Assembly: GCA_019119555.1 (NCBI GenBank)
Contig: DWWU01000025.1
Location: 1 to 40,176, forward strand
DNA length: 40,176 nucleotides
Source of the DNA: Candidatus Fusicatenibacter intestinigallinarum
GTDB lineage: Bacteria > Bacillota > Clostridia > Lachnospirales > Lachnospiraceae
Reading direction: 5' to 3'
Under the pieces are notes generated by a model. That model ran no database searches. It had not been told where the DNA came from and saw nothing but the letters and a program-made list of their open reading frames with translations. A program made the position numbers and the translations under genes. Below are positions 7,520-15,889 of this stretch, one piece after another. The number at the start of each line of letters is the position of its first letter. Within the stretch, counting starts at the first letter, position 1.

Positions 7520-7557
7520 AAAATATGCAACATAGACACAACAGGGAGGAAATTGAT

Positions 7558-8853
7558 ATGAGACAGTTGAGAGTAGCGCTTGCCGGACTGGGAAGCAGAG
7601 GAAAGGATACTTATGCAAAGACAGCAAAGCTTTTCCCGGAAAAAATGAAGATTACAGCGATTGCCGACATTGACCCGGACAAGGTTGCCGAGGTGGCAAG
7701 GGAATACGGAGTTCCGGCAGAACATTGCTTTTCCAGTGCGGAGGAACTGCTGGCACAGGAGAAGCTGGCGGACGTCATGTTTATCACAACGCAGGATCGG
7801 CAGCATGTGGGCCATGCGATTCCGGCGCTGAAAAAAGGATACGATCTGCTGCTGGAAAAACCGGTGTCTCCGGATCTTCAGGAATGCCGTGATCTGCTGA
7901 AGACTGCGCAGGAATGCGGGCGGAAGGTAGTCGTCTGTCATGTGCTGCGCTATACACCGTTTTATACGAAGCTGAAAGAGATCCTGGACGCCGGACGGAT
8001 CGGAGAGACCGTGACGGTGATGGGAATTGAAAATGTAGGCTACTGGCATCAGGCCCACAGCTTTGTGCGCGGAAATTGGAGAAATTCTGATACAACAAGC
8101 CCGATGATTCTCCAGAAATGCTGTCACGACATGGATCTTCTGCTGTGGCTGACCGGAAAGACGGCAGAATCGGTCACCTCCTATGGCAGTACCTATCTGT
8201 TTAAAGAGGAGATGGCTCCGGAGGGAGCGGCGCTGCGCTGTATGGATGGGTGTGCGGCGAAAGCGGAATGCCCGTTTGACGCGGAAAAGATTTATCTGAC
8301 CAATGAGAAGACCGGAGTGGAACATGGGCATACCGGATGGCCCTGCAATGTCCTGACCCTGCATCCGACGCCGGAAAGCGTGCGGGAAGCAATTCAGAAA
8401 GGACCATACGGCAGATGTGTGTACCACTGTGACAACAATGTGGTGGATCATCAGGTGGTGAATATCTGCATGACGGATGGAAGCACGATCAGCTTTACAA
8501 TGAGCGGATTCACAGAGAAGAATTCCAGATATACAAAATTTATGGGAACAAAGGGAGAAATTACCGCGGATCTTCATGAAAACACCATTGAAGTGCAGGA
8601 GTTTGGAAAAGCGCCGGAAATCATCGATGTCTCGAAACTTTCCGATGATTTTTCCGGCCATGCAGGCGGAGATAACCGGATGGTAGAAGAATTTCTGGAT
8701 ATGCTGATCGAAGGAAAGGAACCGGAGAAATCCATGACGACGCTGGAACGGTCGCTGGAGAGCCATTATATCGCCCTCGCTGCTGAGAGATCCAGGCTGG
8801 AAGGCGGAAGAGTCGTGAAGATGTCGGAAATGAGAGAAAGGAATTGCGTATGA
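7558..8853 (+). CDS. Gfo/Idh/MocA family oxidoreductase
   Basis: A 431-residue NAD(P)-dependent sugar or inositol-type dehydrogenase. The N-terminal Rossmann fold opens with VALAGLGSRG, followed by DIDPDKVAEVA and the conserved EKPVSPD cofactor/active-site motif. The C-terminal alpha/beta domain holds CHVLRYTPFY and the HDMDLLLW helix. A cysteine-containing insert (MDGCAAKAECPFDAEK) and NNVVDHQVV are typical of a subgroup of this family. ATG 7558 follows GGGAGG by 8 bp; reading from an upstream start would translate the palindromic repeat, which I reject. The stop overlaps the next ATG by 4 bp, so it is coupled to the M42 peptidase. Substrate cannot be told from sequence. Confidence 0.9.
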   Translation: MRQLRVALAGLGSRGKDTYAKTAKLFPEKMKITAIADIDPDKVAEVAREYGVPAEHCFSSAEELLAQEKLADVMFITTQDRQHVGHAIPALKKGYDLLLEKPVSPDLQECRDLLKTAQECGRKVVVCHVLRYTPFYTKLKEILDAGRIGETVTVMGIENVGYWHQAHSFVRGNWRNSDTTSPMILQKCCHDMDLLLWLTGKTAESVTSYGSTYLFKEEMAPEGAALRCMDGCAAKAECPFDAEKIYLTNEKTGVEHGHTGWPCNVLTLHPTPESVREAIQKGPYGRCVYHCDNNVVDHQVVNICMTDGSTISFTMSGFTEKNSRYTKFMGTKGEITADLHENTIEVQEFGKAPEIIDVSKLSDDFSGHAGGDNRMVEEFLDMLIEGKEPEKSMTTLERSLESHYIALAAERSRLEGGRVVKMSEMRERNCV

Positions 8854-9860
8854 AGAACGAAGCGTTATTGGAAGAGCTGACTCAGGCGTTTGGCGTGGCG
8901 GGCTTTGAGAGCGAGGTGCTGGAGATCATCCGCCGGGAAGCGCAGCCTTATGCCGATGAGATTCGTGAGGATGCAATGGGAAATCTGATTGTCCTGAAAA
9001 AGGGAGCGGACGGGCCAAACAAGAAACGTATCATGTTCGCGGCGCATATGGACGAGATCGGCTTTATGGTTAAGAAGATCCTGCCCGACGGAACGCTGCT
9101 GCTGTGCAATCTCGGCTGGAACTGGGTGGGATCCGCATATAATGAGCGCGTACGCTTCCGCAGCGGTGTGACGGGAGTGATTGGCTGCCGCGGTCCCATC
9201 GAGGAAGCGAAGAATGACGTGGGAAAACTGTTTGTGGATATCGGAGCGAAGGATGCGGAGGACGCGAAAAAATATGTGCGTCTCGGGGAGCCCTGCGGTT
9301 ATATGGGACCGTATCTCCATCTGCAGAACGATCTGGTCTGCTCGAAATCTCTGGACAACCGCATCGGGTGCTGGCAGCTGCTGGAGGCGCTCCGGAAGAA
9401 CGACGGAAGCGGTCCCAATGACGTTTACTATGTGTTTACTGTGCAGGAAGAACTGGGCTGCCGCGGGTCAGGCCCGGCGGCGGAAGCGATCCGTCCGGAC
9501 ATCGGCGTGGCGGTGGACATCACGCCCGCCCATGATTATCCCTGTGACCTGGAGGGCAGCAATGAAGTGGGGAAAGGAATCGCTGTGAAAGTCTGCGATC
9601 CGTCGGTGGTCTGCGACGAGCGGATTGTGGCCGCGATGGAGGCATGCTGCTGGCAGGAGGGGATTCCGTATCAGCTGGAAGTGATCGACAAAGGCGGTAC
9701 GGATGCGTCCAGTATGAATCTGTCTCATTACGGAGTTCCTGTGGGAGGTATCGCAGTGGCGACCAGATACCCGCACTGTCAGAGCTGTGTCGCTTCGCTG
9801 AAGGATATCGAGGCGGGGGCAATGCTCTGCGCCGCGTTCGCCGGATATACGTTTGAGTGA
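8850..9860 (+). CDS. M42 family metallo-aminopeptidase
   Basis: A 336-residue cytoplasmic di-metal aminopeptidase of the glutamyl-aminopeptidase/endoglucanase M group. Expected ligands are visible: H66 and D68 in AAHMDEIGF, D169 in SLDNRIG, E200/E201 in TVQEELGCRG (general base and metal), D223 in AVDITP and H309 in ATRYPHCQSC. The last motif reads PHCQS where HSP or HS is more usual. ATG 8850 overlaps the preceding stop (ATGA); a TTG two codons earlier is possible. Peptide substrates are unknown, and coupling to a Gfo/Idh enzyme gives no clear pathway. Confidence 0.88.
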   Translation: MKNEALLEELTQAFGVAGFESEVLEIIRREAQPYADEIREDAMGNLIVLKKGADGPNKKRIMFAAHMDEIGFMVKKILPDGTLLLCNLGWNWVGSAYNERVRFRSGVTGVIGCRGPIEEAKNDVGKLFVDIGAKDAEDAKKYVRLGEPCGYMGPYLHLQNDLVCSKSLDNRIGCWQLLEALRKNDGSGPNDVYYVFTVQEELGCRGSGPAAEAIRPDIGVAVDITPAHDYPCDLEGSNEVGKGIAVKVCDPSVVCDERIVAAMEACCWQEGIPYQLEVIDKGGTDASSMNLSHYGVPVGGIAVATRYPHCQSCVASLKDIEAGAMLCAAFAGYTFE

Positions 9861-9884
9861 ATTGTTGCGAAGGAGGGACGCAAG

Positions 9885-11342
9885 GTGAAGGATGCGAGGG
9901 ATGCATGGCCGTATGCCAATGAAGCCGGACAGGAGGAGACCGTAGTCTGCGATGTGCTGGTGCTTGGCGGAGGCCTGTCAGGATGTTTTGTCGCGATTGC
10001 GGCTGCCCGGCAGGGGCAGAAAGTTGTGCTGGTGGAAAAGGGAGCGGTGGAACGAAGCGGCGCCGCCGGAACCGGATTTGACCATTGGGAGTCGGCCTGT
10101 ACAAATCCATGTTCCAAAGTGACTCCGGAGGAGATCGCCTGGGCCTATGTACGGGAACAGGACGGATACAGCAATGGAATCGCCCACTATATTGAATGCA
10201 GGGAAGGGTATGACCGGCTGCTGGATCTGGAACGTTTCGGAGGGAAGATCCGCGATACCGAAGGAGAATTTTCCGGGATGAAGAGACGGGGCTGATGTTT
10301 GCCTATGATTATGAGAATCGTTTTACCCTGCGCGTATGGGGCAGTACCTTCAAACCGGCGCTGTACCGGGAACTGAAGCGGCTGGGCGTCCGGATGTATG
10401 AGAGAACGGAAGCCACTGCGCTGCTTACGGCGGTCCGCGGCGGAAAGAAGGTCGGAGTCGGCGCGCTCGGCATGGATATACATACCGGAAAATTTCTTAT
10501 TTTCCGTTCCAGAGCGACGATTCTCTGTATGTCCCGCCCGGCGAGGGTCTGGCTGTTCGATGCGGATCTGACGGGGCTTTGACCCGGAAAAGCATCGGCT
10601 GCAGAGCTATGGAACCGGATGGCAGTCGGCAAATTTCCTGGAACAGGAGCGGCAGTTCTTCGGAGCGCCCGGCGGAATTTTAAACGACTGGGATCTGAAA
10701 ACAAACATTGACGGAATCTATGCGGCCGGCGATCAGCTTTACGCCTCCGACTGCGCGGGCTTTGCCTGCGCGACCGGTTATTATGCCGGACGGAAAGCTG
10801 CCGCATACAGCGCCGGGACGGAGCTTCTGCCCTACGATCCGGAACAGGCTGCAAGGGAAAAGAAACGGCTTCTGGCGCCGCTGTCTGCAGACCCGGAGGA
10901 GGGCGTTGACTGGAAAGAACTTAACCGGGCGATTTCCAAAGCGATGCAGAATTACTGCGGAGGCGTTAAATGTGAGGCGCTGCTTCGGGAAGGTCTGGAC
11001 CTTCTGCAGACCTTTGAACGCGAGACCGTTCCCCGCCTGTACGCCCGGAATCCCCATGAACTGATGCGTACGCATGAAGTTCTGGACATTCTCACTGTGG
11101 CGGAGATGGTTCTTCATGCCTGCCTGCTGAGAACCTCCAGTTCCGTTCCGCTTTGCTTTGAGAGAAGCGATTACCCGGAAAAAGACCCTGCTGCAGACCG
11201 GGTGCATATCACAATATATCAGGAAGACGGTCAGGTAAAATCCCGGAGAGTTCCGCTGGACTTTTTCGGAGATCTGAAAGAAGAGTACGAAAAGAAAAAT
11301 CAGGAATATATCAGAGAGGAGAGCAGCCATGGAACCATATAA
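9885..11342 (+). pseudogene. Decayed FAD-dependent oxidoreductase (fumarate reductase / AprA-like flavoprotein)
   Basis: A GTG start at 9885 with AAGGAGGG upstream begins a flavoprotein with a dinucleotide-binding motif (VLVLGGGLSG). The frame breaks at about 10277-10283 (ends SGMKRRG). The sequence resumes in another frame (RDEETGLMFAYDYENRF, ILCMSRPARVWLFDADLTGL) until TGA 10580-10582. It then returns to the first frame as FDPEKHRLQSYGTGWQ, with the FAD-site segment GIYAAGDQLYASDCAG, to TAA 11340-11342. From memory of related proteins the second junction also removes well over 100 residues of the middle domain. Two frameshifts plus an internal deletion mean it is almost surely inactive. It overlaps a truncated ferredoxin, its likely partner. 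Confidence 0.85.
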
Positions 11343-11490
11343 ATTCACAGCAGAGCCGGTGCCCTGCAGCGCAAAGCCCATTCACTACAGGGAAGAACTC
11401 TGTATCGGCTGCAACCGCTGCGCCCAGGTCTGCCCCTGCGATATTCTTCTCCCACAGCCAGAAACCGGCCCGCGGCGGAGCCGTTCATGA
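11329..11490 (+). pseudogene. Truncated 4Fe-4S ferredoxin, partner of the decayed flavoprotein
   Basis: A 53-codon frame starting inside the flavoprotein's last codons. Residues 22-41 contain one complete cluster motif (CIGCNRCAQVCPC). The protein ends a few residues later where it runs into a 54-bp palindrome (11461-11514), which supplies the last codons and the TGA. Ferredoxin subunits of such oxidoreductases normally carry two clusters and are about twice as long, so this looks cut off by the repeat. Together with the broken flavoprotein it marks a dead two-subunit enzyme. Confidence 0.7.
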
Positions 11491-11514
11491 ACGGCTTCGC
11501 TGCGGACCGGTTTC
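11461..11514. repeat. 54-bp palindrome at the typA 3' side
   Basis: Arms of 27 bp with three differences: GAAACCGG-CCCGCGGCGGA against the complement of TCGCTGCGGACCGGTTTC, closing on AGCCGTTCA-TGAACGGCT. The centre is TCATGA. It separates the convergent ferredoxin remnant and typA and may act as a transcription barrier, but neither side has a clean T-run. Confidence 0.8.
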
Positions 11515-11519
11515 GTCCG

Positions 11520-13349
11520 TTATTTCATATTTTCACGTTTCCTCAGTTTGGAATCCAGCTGTTTTTTCCGGATTCGCAGAGATTTCGGAGTAACCTCCAG
11601 AAGCTCGTCTCTGTCGATGAAATCCAGCGCCTGTTCCAGAGAAAGAATTTTCGGCGGCGTCAGGCGCAGCGCTTCGTCTGCAGAGGAGGAACGGGTATTG
11701 GTCAGATGTTTTGTCTTGCAGACATTCAGCTCAATATCCTCCGCCTTTCCGTTCTGGCCGATGACCATTCCGGCGTAAACTTTCTGGCCCGGTCCGATAA
11801 AGAGCGTTCCGCGCTCCTGGGCCGCGTACAGTCCGTAGGTGACAGATTCGCCGGCCTCGAATGCGATCAGGGAACCCTGTTTCCGGTAGGAGATATCCCC
11901 CTTGTACGGGGCATAATCTTCAAATTCCGTATTGATGATTCCTGTTCCCTTGGTGGAGGTCAGGAACTCTCCGCGGAAGCCGATCAGACCGCGGGCCGGG
12001 ATTTCGAATTCCAGACGGGTGGAACCGTCGCTGGCGCGGCTCATACCGTGAAGTTCTCCCTTGCGTTCGCTCAGCATCTGGATGACCGTTCCGGAAAATT
12101 CATCCGGTACATCCACGTAAGCGATCTCCATCGGCTCCAGTTTTCTGCCGCGCTCATCTTCTTTATAGATTACCTCCGCCTTGCTGACCGCGAACTCATA
12201 ACCTTCCCGGCGCATATTTTCGATCAGGACGGAAAGATGGAGCTCTCCGCGTCCGGAAACCTTGAAGCAGTCTGCGGAATCGGTTTCCTCCACCCGGAGA
12301 GAAACATCTGTGTTCAGTTCCCGCATCAGACGGTCGCGGATGTGGCGGGAGGTGACGTATTTTCCTTCCTGCCCGGCCAGAGGGCTGTCGTTGACCATGA
12401 AATTCATGGAGATTGTCGGCTCGGAAATTTTCTGGAACGGAATTGCCTCCGGGTGATCCAGATCGCCGCACAGGGTATCTCCGATATGAATGTCTGCGAT
12501 ACCGGAAACTGCAACGATGGATCCGAAGGAAGCTTCGCTGACGTCGACTTTTTTCAGACCGTCAAACTCGTACAGTTTGCTGACTTTTACTTTTTTCCGC
12601 TTGTCCGGATCGTGGTGGTTGAGCAGAATCACATCCTGGTTGACCCGGATGGTGCCGTTTTCCACTTTGCCGATGCCGATACGGCCCACATATTCATTGT
12701 AATCGATGGTGCTGATCAGAAGCTGCGTGCCGGCGTCGGGATCTCCCTCGGGAGCCGGAATATATTTCAGGATCGTCTCAAACAGAGGCGTCATATCCTT
12801 TGGCGTATCGTTCAGATCCAGCACGGCGTGGCCCAGCTTTGCCGACGCATACAGGAACGGGCAGTCCAGCTGCTCGTCGGAAGCGTCCAGATCCATCAGA
12901 AGCTCCAGAACCTCATCGATGACTTCATTCGGACGCGCTTCCGGGCGGTCCATTTTATTGATGCAGACGATTACGGAGAGATTCAGTTCCAGCGCTTTTT
13001 TCAGCACGAATTTGGTCTGCGGCATCGCCCCCTCGAAAGCATCCACCACGAGGATAACGCCGTCCACCATTTTCAGCACACGCTCTACCTCGCCGCCGAA
13101 ATCTGCGTGGCCCGGTGTATCGACAATGTTGATTTTCACGCCCTTATAATACACTGCCGTATTTTTGGACAGAATGGTAATTCCACGCTCACGCTCGATG
13201 TCGTTGGAATCCATGACACGCTCCTGCACTTCCTGATTGGCGCGGAATACGCCGCTCTGTTTCAGAAGCTCATCGACAAGAGTTGTCTTGCCGTGGTCGA
13301 CGTGGGCGATGATTGCGACATTTCTTACATCTTCTCTTGTTGTCTTCAT
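11520..13349 (-). CDS. typA: Ribosome-associated GTPase TypA/BipA
   Basis: A 609-residue translational GTPase of the EF-G superfamily that acts on the ribosome under stress and in assembly. G1 is AHVDHGKTT (15-23), G2 is in RERGITILSKN, G3 is DTPGHADFG and G4 is NKMDRPEARP. Domain II, the EF-G-like domain III/V region (GRGELHLSVLIENMRREGYEF) and the family-specific C-terminal domain (KVYAGMVIGQN, LNVCKTKHLTN) follow. Length is standard. AAGGAAG lies 8 bp before ATG 13349. It is monocistronic on the minus strand; its leader of about 170 nt contains a 28-bp palindrome copy. Confidence 0.96.
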   Translation of the reverse strand: MKTTREDVRNVAIIAHVDHGKTTLVDELLKQSGVFRANQEVQERVMDSNDIERERGITILSKNTAVYYKGVKINIVDTPGHADFGGEVERVLKMVDGVILVVDAFEGAMPQTKFVLKKALELNLSVIVCINKMDRPEARPNEVIDEVLELLMDLDASDEQLDCPFLYASAKLGHAVLDLNDTPKDMTPLFETILKYIPAPEGDPDAGTQLLISTIDYNEYVGRIGIGKVENGTIRVNQDVILLNHHDPDKRKKVKVSKLYEFDGLKKVDVSEASFGSIVAVSGIADIHIGDTLCGDLDHPEAIPFQKISEPTISMNFMVNDSPLAGQEGKYVTSRHIRDRLMRELNTDVSLRVEETDSADCFKVSGRGELHLSVLIENMRREGYEFAVSKAEVIYKEDERGRKLEPMEIAYVDVPDEFSGTVIQMLSERKGELHGMSRASDGSTRLEFEIPARGLIGFRGEFLTSTKGTGIINTEFEDYAPYKGDISYRKQGSLIAFEAGESVTYGLYAAQERGTLFIGPGQKVYAGMVIGQNGKAEDIELNVCKTKHLTNTRSSSADEALRLTPPKILSLEQALDFIDRDELLEVTPKSLRIRKKQLDSKLRKRENMK

Positions 13350-13453
13350 ATAAATCTTCCTTTTCTGAAAAATGAATTAAATAACAGAACAGTAACCGTT
13401 CGGTATCCTTGCAGATACCTGTCAAAGAGTTTTTCAGTGAAAAACGGCATCCT

Positions 13454-13480
13454 GTAACAGTTCAGCCGACGGAACCGTTA
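13454..13480. repeat. 28-bp palindrome copy in the typA leader
   Basis: GTAACAGTTCAGCC then GACGGAACCGTTA, flanked by GGCATCC on the left and TGGCAT on the right. Slightly decayed module A with module B remnants. Confidence 0.75.
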
Positions 13481-13526
13481 TGGCATTCTGCCTGAAAGCC
13501 GTTTGCAAATTTATGTCCAAGCAATG

Positions 13527-13535
13527 AGTATAACA
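13527..13535 (-). promoter_or_regulatory. Extended -10 promoter for typA
   Basis: On the minus strand TGT-TATACT (13535-13527), an extended -10 element, with no good -35. Transcription would start near 13520, leaving about 170 nt of leader before typA. Confidence 0.45.
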
Positions 13536-13595
13536 CAACTGCACAGAAAAAAACAGTAAAAATAAGTAATAATTTTGTTCAATGTTTTCCGGAAA

Positions 13596-13680
13596 AAGGC
13601 AACAGTTCAACGAAACAGCCGGCAACTGTTCTGCAAGGACTGAGCATATCCTGTAACTGTTCCGCCAGGACTGTGCAATT
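13596..13680. repeat. Cluster of degenerate palindrome pieces
   Basis: The noncoding gap 13350-13903 holds, besides the typA leader, several decayed pieces: CAACAGTTCA, GCAACTGTTCTGCAAGGACTG and GTAACTGTTCCGCCAGGACTG, the last two forming a direct repeat about 33 bp apart. No gene is visible in the gap. A weak promoter-like pair (TTGAAA 13822-13827, TGATAT 13845-13850) lies just before the SSB-like gene. Confidence 0.45.
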
Positions 13681-13903
13681 TCTCCTGCGCAGACCATCTG
13701 AAAACATGTGCTGACCGCCAGGTGAAAAAGCAGGGAAAAACGGGAACCGTGTCCGTTTCGGCCGAAAACGGAATATTGGCAGGGAAAACAGTGGATTCCG
13801 GTCGAAGAGTTCCTGTTCTATTTGAAAAAAGCCCGGAATAGATATGATATATACCACAAGTAGAGGTAGATCAAAAAGACAAAGGAAGGGGAAAATTTCA
13901 GTC

Positions 13904-14533
13904 ATGGCAGATAAGATTATTGAAAACAACCAGGTATCCATCATGGGGCAGATCGTATCACAGTTTACATTCAGTCATCAGGTCTTCGGGGAGGGATTTT
14001 ACCTTGTGGATATTATGGTAAAGAGGCTCAGCGATTCGGAGGATATCATTCCGGTCATGGTATCGGAGCGTCTGATCGATGTGACACAGGATTACGAAGG
14101 AGAATATCTGATGGTCAGCGGCCAGTTCCGGTCGTACAACCGTCATGAGGAAAAGAAGAACCGTCTGGTGCTTTCGGTTTTTGCGAGAGAGATCAGTTTT
14201 GTGGAGGAGGAAGACGACTCGGTGAAATCCAACCAGATTTATCTGGACGGGTACATATGTAAGCCTCCGGTATACCGGAAGACTCCACTGGGGAGAGAGA
14301 TTGCGGATCTGCTGATCGCAGTGAACCGGCCGTATGGAAAATCTGATTATATTCCCTGCATCTGCTGGGGAAGAAATGCCAGATATGCATCTGCATTCGT
14401 TGTCGGTGGCCATGTGCTGATCTGGGGGCGGATTCAGAGCAGGGAATACATGAAGCGGGTCAGCGACACGGAGATGGAGAAGCGTGTGGCATACGAAGTT
14501 TCTGTCAGCAAACTCGAGTATCTGGAACCGTAA
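13904..14533 (+). CDS. Single-stranded DNA-binding protein-like, two OB folds
   Basis: A 209-residue protein with two OB-fold-like halves. The first half (about 5-105) opens with NNQVSIMGQIVSQFTFSHQV and contains YLMVSGQFRSYNR. The second half opens near 112 with NQIYLDGYICKPPVYRKTP-type SSB sequence and continues with IADLLIAVNR, IPCICWGRNA and HVLIWGRIQSREY. It lacks the flexible acidic C-terminal tip of housekeeping SSB, so it may be a specialised SSB-related or PriB-like protein. ATG 13904 is chosen over an in-frame upstream ATG (13844) because AAGGAAGGGG precedes it. A small terminator follows 35 bp after the stop. Confidence 0.75.
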   Translation: MADKIIENNQVSIMGQIVSQFTFSHQVFGEGFYLVDIMVKRLSDSEDIIPVMVSERLIDVTQDYEGEYLMVSGQFRSYNRHEEKKNRLVLSVFAREISFVEEEDDSVKSNQIYLDGYICKPPVYRKTPLGREIADLLIAVNRPYGKSDYIPCICWGRNARYASAFVVGGHVLIWGRIQSREYMKRVSDTEMEKRVAYEVSVSKLEYLEP

Positions 14534-14567
14534 CAGACATAAGCAACCACGGTGGAACGGTCCGGCC

Positions 14568-14592
14568 GCAGCACCTGGGAGCTGCTTTTTTC
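14568..14592 (+). terminator. Intrinsic terminator after the SSB-like gene
   Basis: GCAGC (14568-14572) pairs with GCTGC (14581-14585), then seven T residues. The stem is short but the tract is good. Confidence 0.65.
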
Positions 14593-14614
14593 CGCACCTC
14601 CTGGCATCGCGTTA

Positions 14615-14643
14615 TTGACAAGGGCGGGCAATAATGGTATATT
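14615..14643 (+). promoter_or_regulatory. dapA promoter
   Basis: TTGACA (14615-14620), 17-bp spacer, TATATT (14638-14643). Transcription would begin near 14650, just ahead of the lysine riboswitch. Confidence 0.88.
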
Positions 14644-14694
14644 GAAAAAAATAAGACGATTGTCAGAAGAATGTCTGATAATTGCCGATGTAAC

Positions 14695-14863
14695 AGGAGA
14701 TAGAGGTTGCATATTTTATCAGTACGCTGCCGGATGAAACGGGTCAGAGGAAAGCAGCGGAAAGGAAAATATGCCGAAGAGACATGTTCCCCCGCAGGAC
14801 ACGGTTTCTGGGCGCAGGCTGAAGAAGTCTGCGACTGTCATCGATGGATGGAGAGCTATCTGC
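14695..14863 (+). promoter_or_regulatory. Lysine riboswitch (L-box)
   Basis: The aptamer shows the L-box landmarks in order: GATAGAGGTTGCA at the 5' side of P1, then AGTACGC, AGAGGAAAGC, GCCGAAGAGAC, TTCTGGGCGCAGG, GACTGTCA (14833-14840) and GGAGAGCTATC closing P1 near 14849-14861. It precedes dapA, the first committed enzyme of lysine synthesis, as expected. Lysine binding should favour the terminator at 14890-14926 and switch dapA-dapB off. Confidence 0.93.
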
Positions 14864-14889
14864 CGGAATGTACCACAGGTAACAGGATT

Positions 14890-14926
14890 AGAGGCGGACA
14901 TTTCATCGATGGTTCGCCTCTTTTTT
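14890..14926 (+). terminator. Lysine riboswitch terminator
   Basis: AGAGGCG (14890-14896) pairs with CGCCTCT (14915-14921), followed by a T-run to 14926. The loop contains CATCGATG, also present in the aptamer at 14839-14846. It ends 15 bp before the dapA start. Confidence 0.88.
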
Positions 14927-14941
14927 ACAGGAGGAAAAGGT

Positions 14942-15826
14942 ATGGCTATTTTTACAGGAGCAGGTGTGGCAATCGTTACACCGATGACAGAAACATTAGA
15001 AGTGAACTATGAAAAGCTGGGAGAACTCATTGAGGATCAGATTGCCGGGGGAACCGACGCGATTATTATCTGCGGAACGACAGGGGAATCTTCGACACTG
15101 ACCCATGAGGAGCATCTGGAAGCGATCCGTTATACCGTGGAGAAGGTAAATCACCGGATCCCGGTCATTGCAGGGACAGGCTCTAACTGTACGCAGACGG
15201 CATGTTATCTGTCTCAGGAGGCAGAGAAGTACGGCGCAGACGGACTGCTGCTTGTTTCTCCGTACTATAACAAAGCGACGCAGAAAGGCCTGATCGCGCA
15301 TTATACGGCGATTGCAAACAGCGTGTCTCTGCCGATTATTCTGTATAATATTCAGAGCCGTACCGGTGTGAACATTGCGCCGGAAACGATTGCCGAGCTG
15401 GTGAAAAATGTGGACAATATTGTGGGAGTGAAGGAAGCGTCCGGCAATATTTCCCAGGTTGCAAAGATTATGCACCTTACGGGCGGAAATATTGACCTGT
15501 ATTCCGGAAATGACGATCAGATCGTTCCGCTGCTGTCCCTGGGCGGCAAGGGCGTCATCTCCGTTCTGTCCAACGTGGCGCCGAAGTATACACACGATAT
15601 CGTGATGAAGTATCTGGAAGGAAATACAAAGGAAGCCTGTCAGATGCAGCTGAACGCGCTGCCGTTGATCGATGCGTTGTTTTGTGAGGTAAATCCGATT
15701 CCGGTAAAAGCAGCCCTCAACCTGATGGGTAAGGAGGTAGGACCGCTGCGCTCACCTCTGACGGAGATGGAACCGGCACATCAGGAGAGACTGGCGGCGG
15801 AGCTGAAGGCGTTTGGCCTGATGTAA
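14942..15826 (+). CDS. dapA: 4-hydroxy-tetrahydrodipicolinate synthase
   Basis: A 294-residue TIM-barrel lyase that condenses pyruvate and aspartate semialdehyde, the first committed step to diaminopimelate and lysine. Key residues are present: GTTGES (45-50) for substrate binding, Y135 in PIILYN, R140 in the QSRTG loop and the Schiff-base lysine K164 in GVKEASG. ATG 14942 follows AGGAGG by 7 bp; upstream in-frame starts would translate the riboswitch and are rejected. It forms an operon with dapB 63 bp downstream, under lysine riboswitch control. Confidence 0.97.
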   Translation: MAIFTGAGVAIVTPMTETLEVNYEKLGELIEDQIAGGTDAIIICGTTGESSTLTHEEHLEAIRYTVEKVNHRIPVIAGTGSNCTQTACYLSQEAEKYGADGLLLVSPYYNKATQKGLIAHYTAIANSVSLPIILYNIQSRTGVNIAPETIAELVKNVDNIVGVKEASGNISQVAKIMHLTGGNIDLYSGNDDQIVPLLSLGGKGVISVLSNVAPKYTHDIVMKYLEGNTKEACQMQLNALPLIDALFCEVNPIPVKAALNLMGKEVGPLRSPLTEMEPAHQERLAAELKAFGLM

Positions 15827-15889
15827 GCGGGACGGAGGTCGGAACAATAACGATTCGTTGCGGTTTGTGACAGGAGGAACAAAAAGAAA

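Noticed and set aside
7465..7557. Upstream in-frame starts for the Gfo/Idh, SSB-like, DapA, MntP, Pfk and ferredoxin genes
   Set aside because: The extensions translate repeats, riboswitches or leaders and lack ribosome sites; starts with AGGAGG-type sites or family N termini were used instead.
11487..13457. A 656-codon open frame on the plus strand, opposite typA
   Set aside because: It is fully antisense to a clearly conserved GTPase gene, has no ribosome site, and its translation shows no domain. Long antisense frames are common at this codon use.
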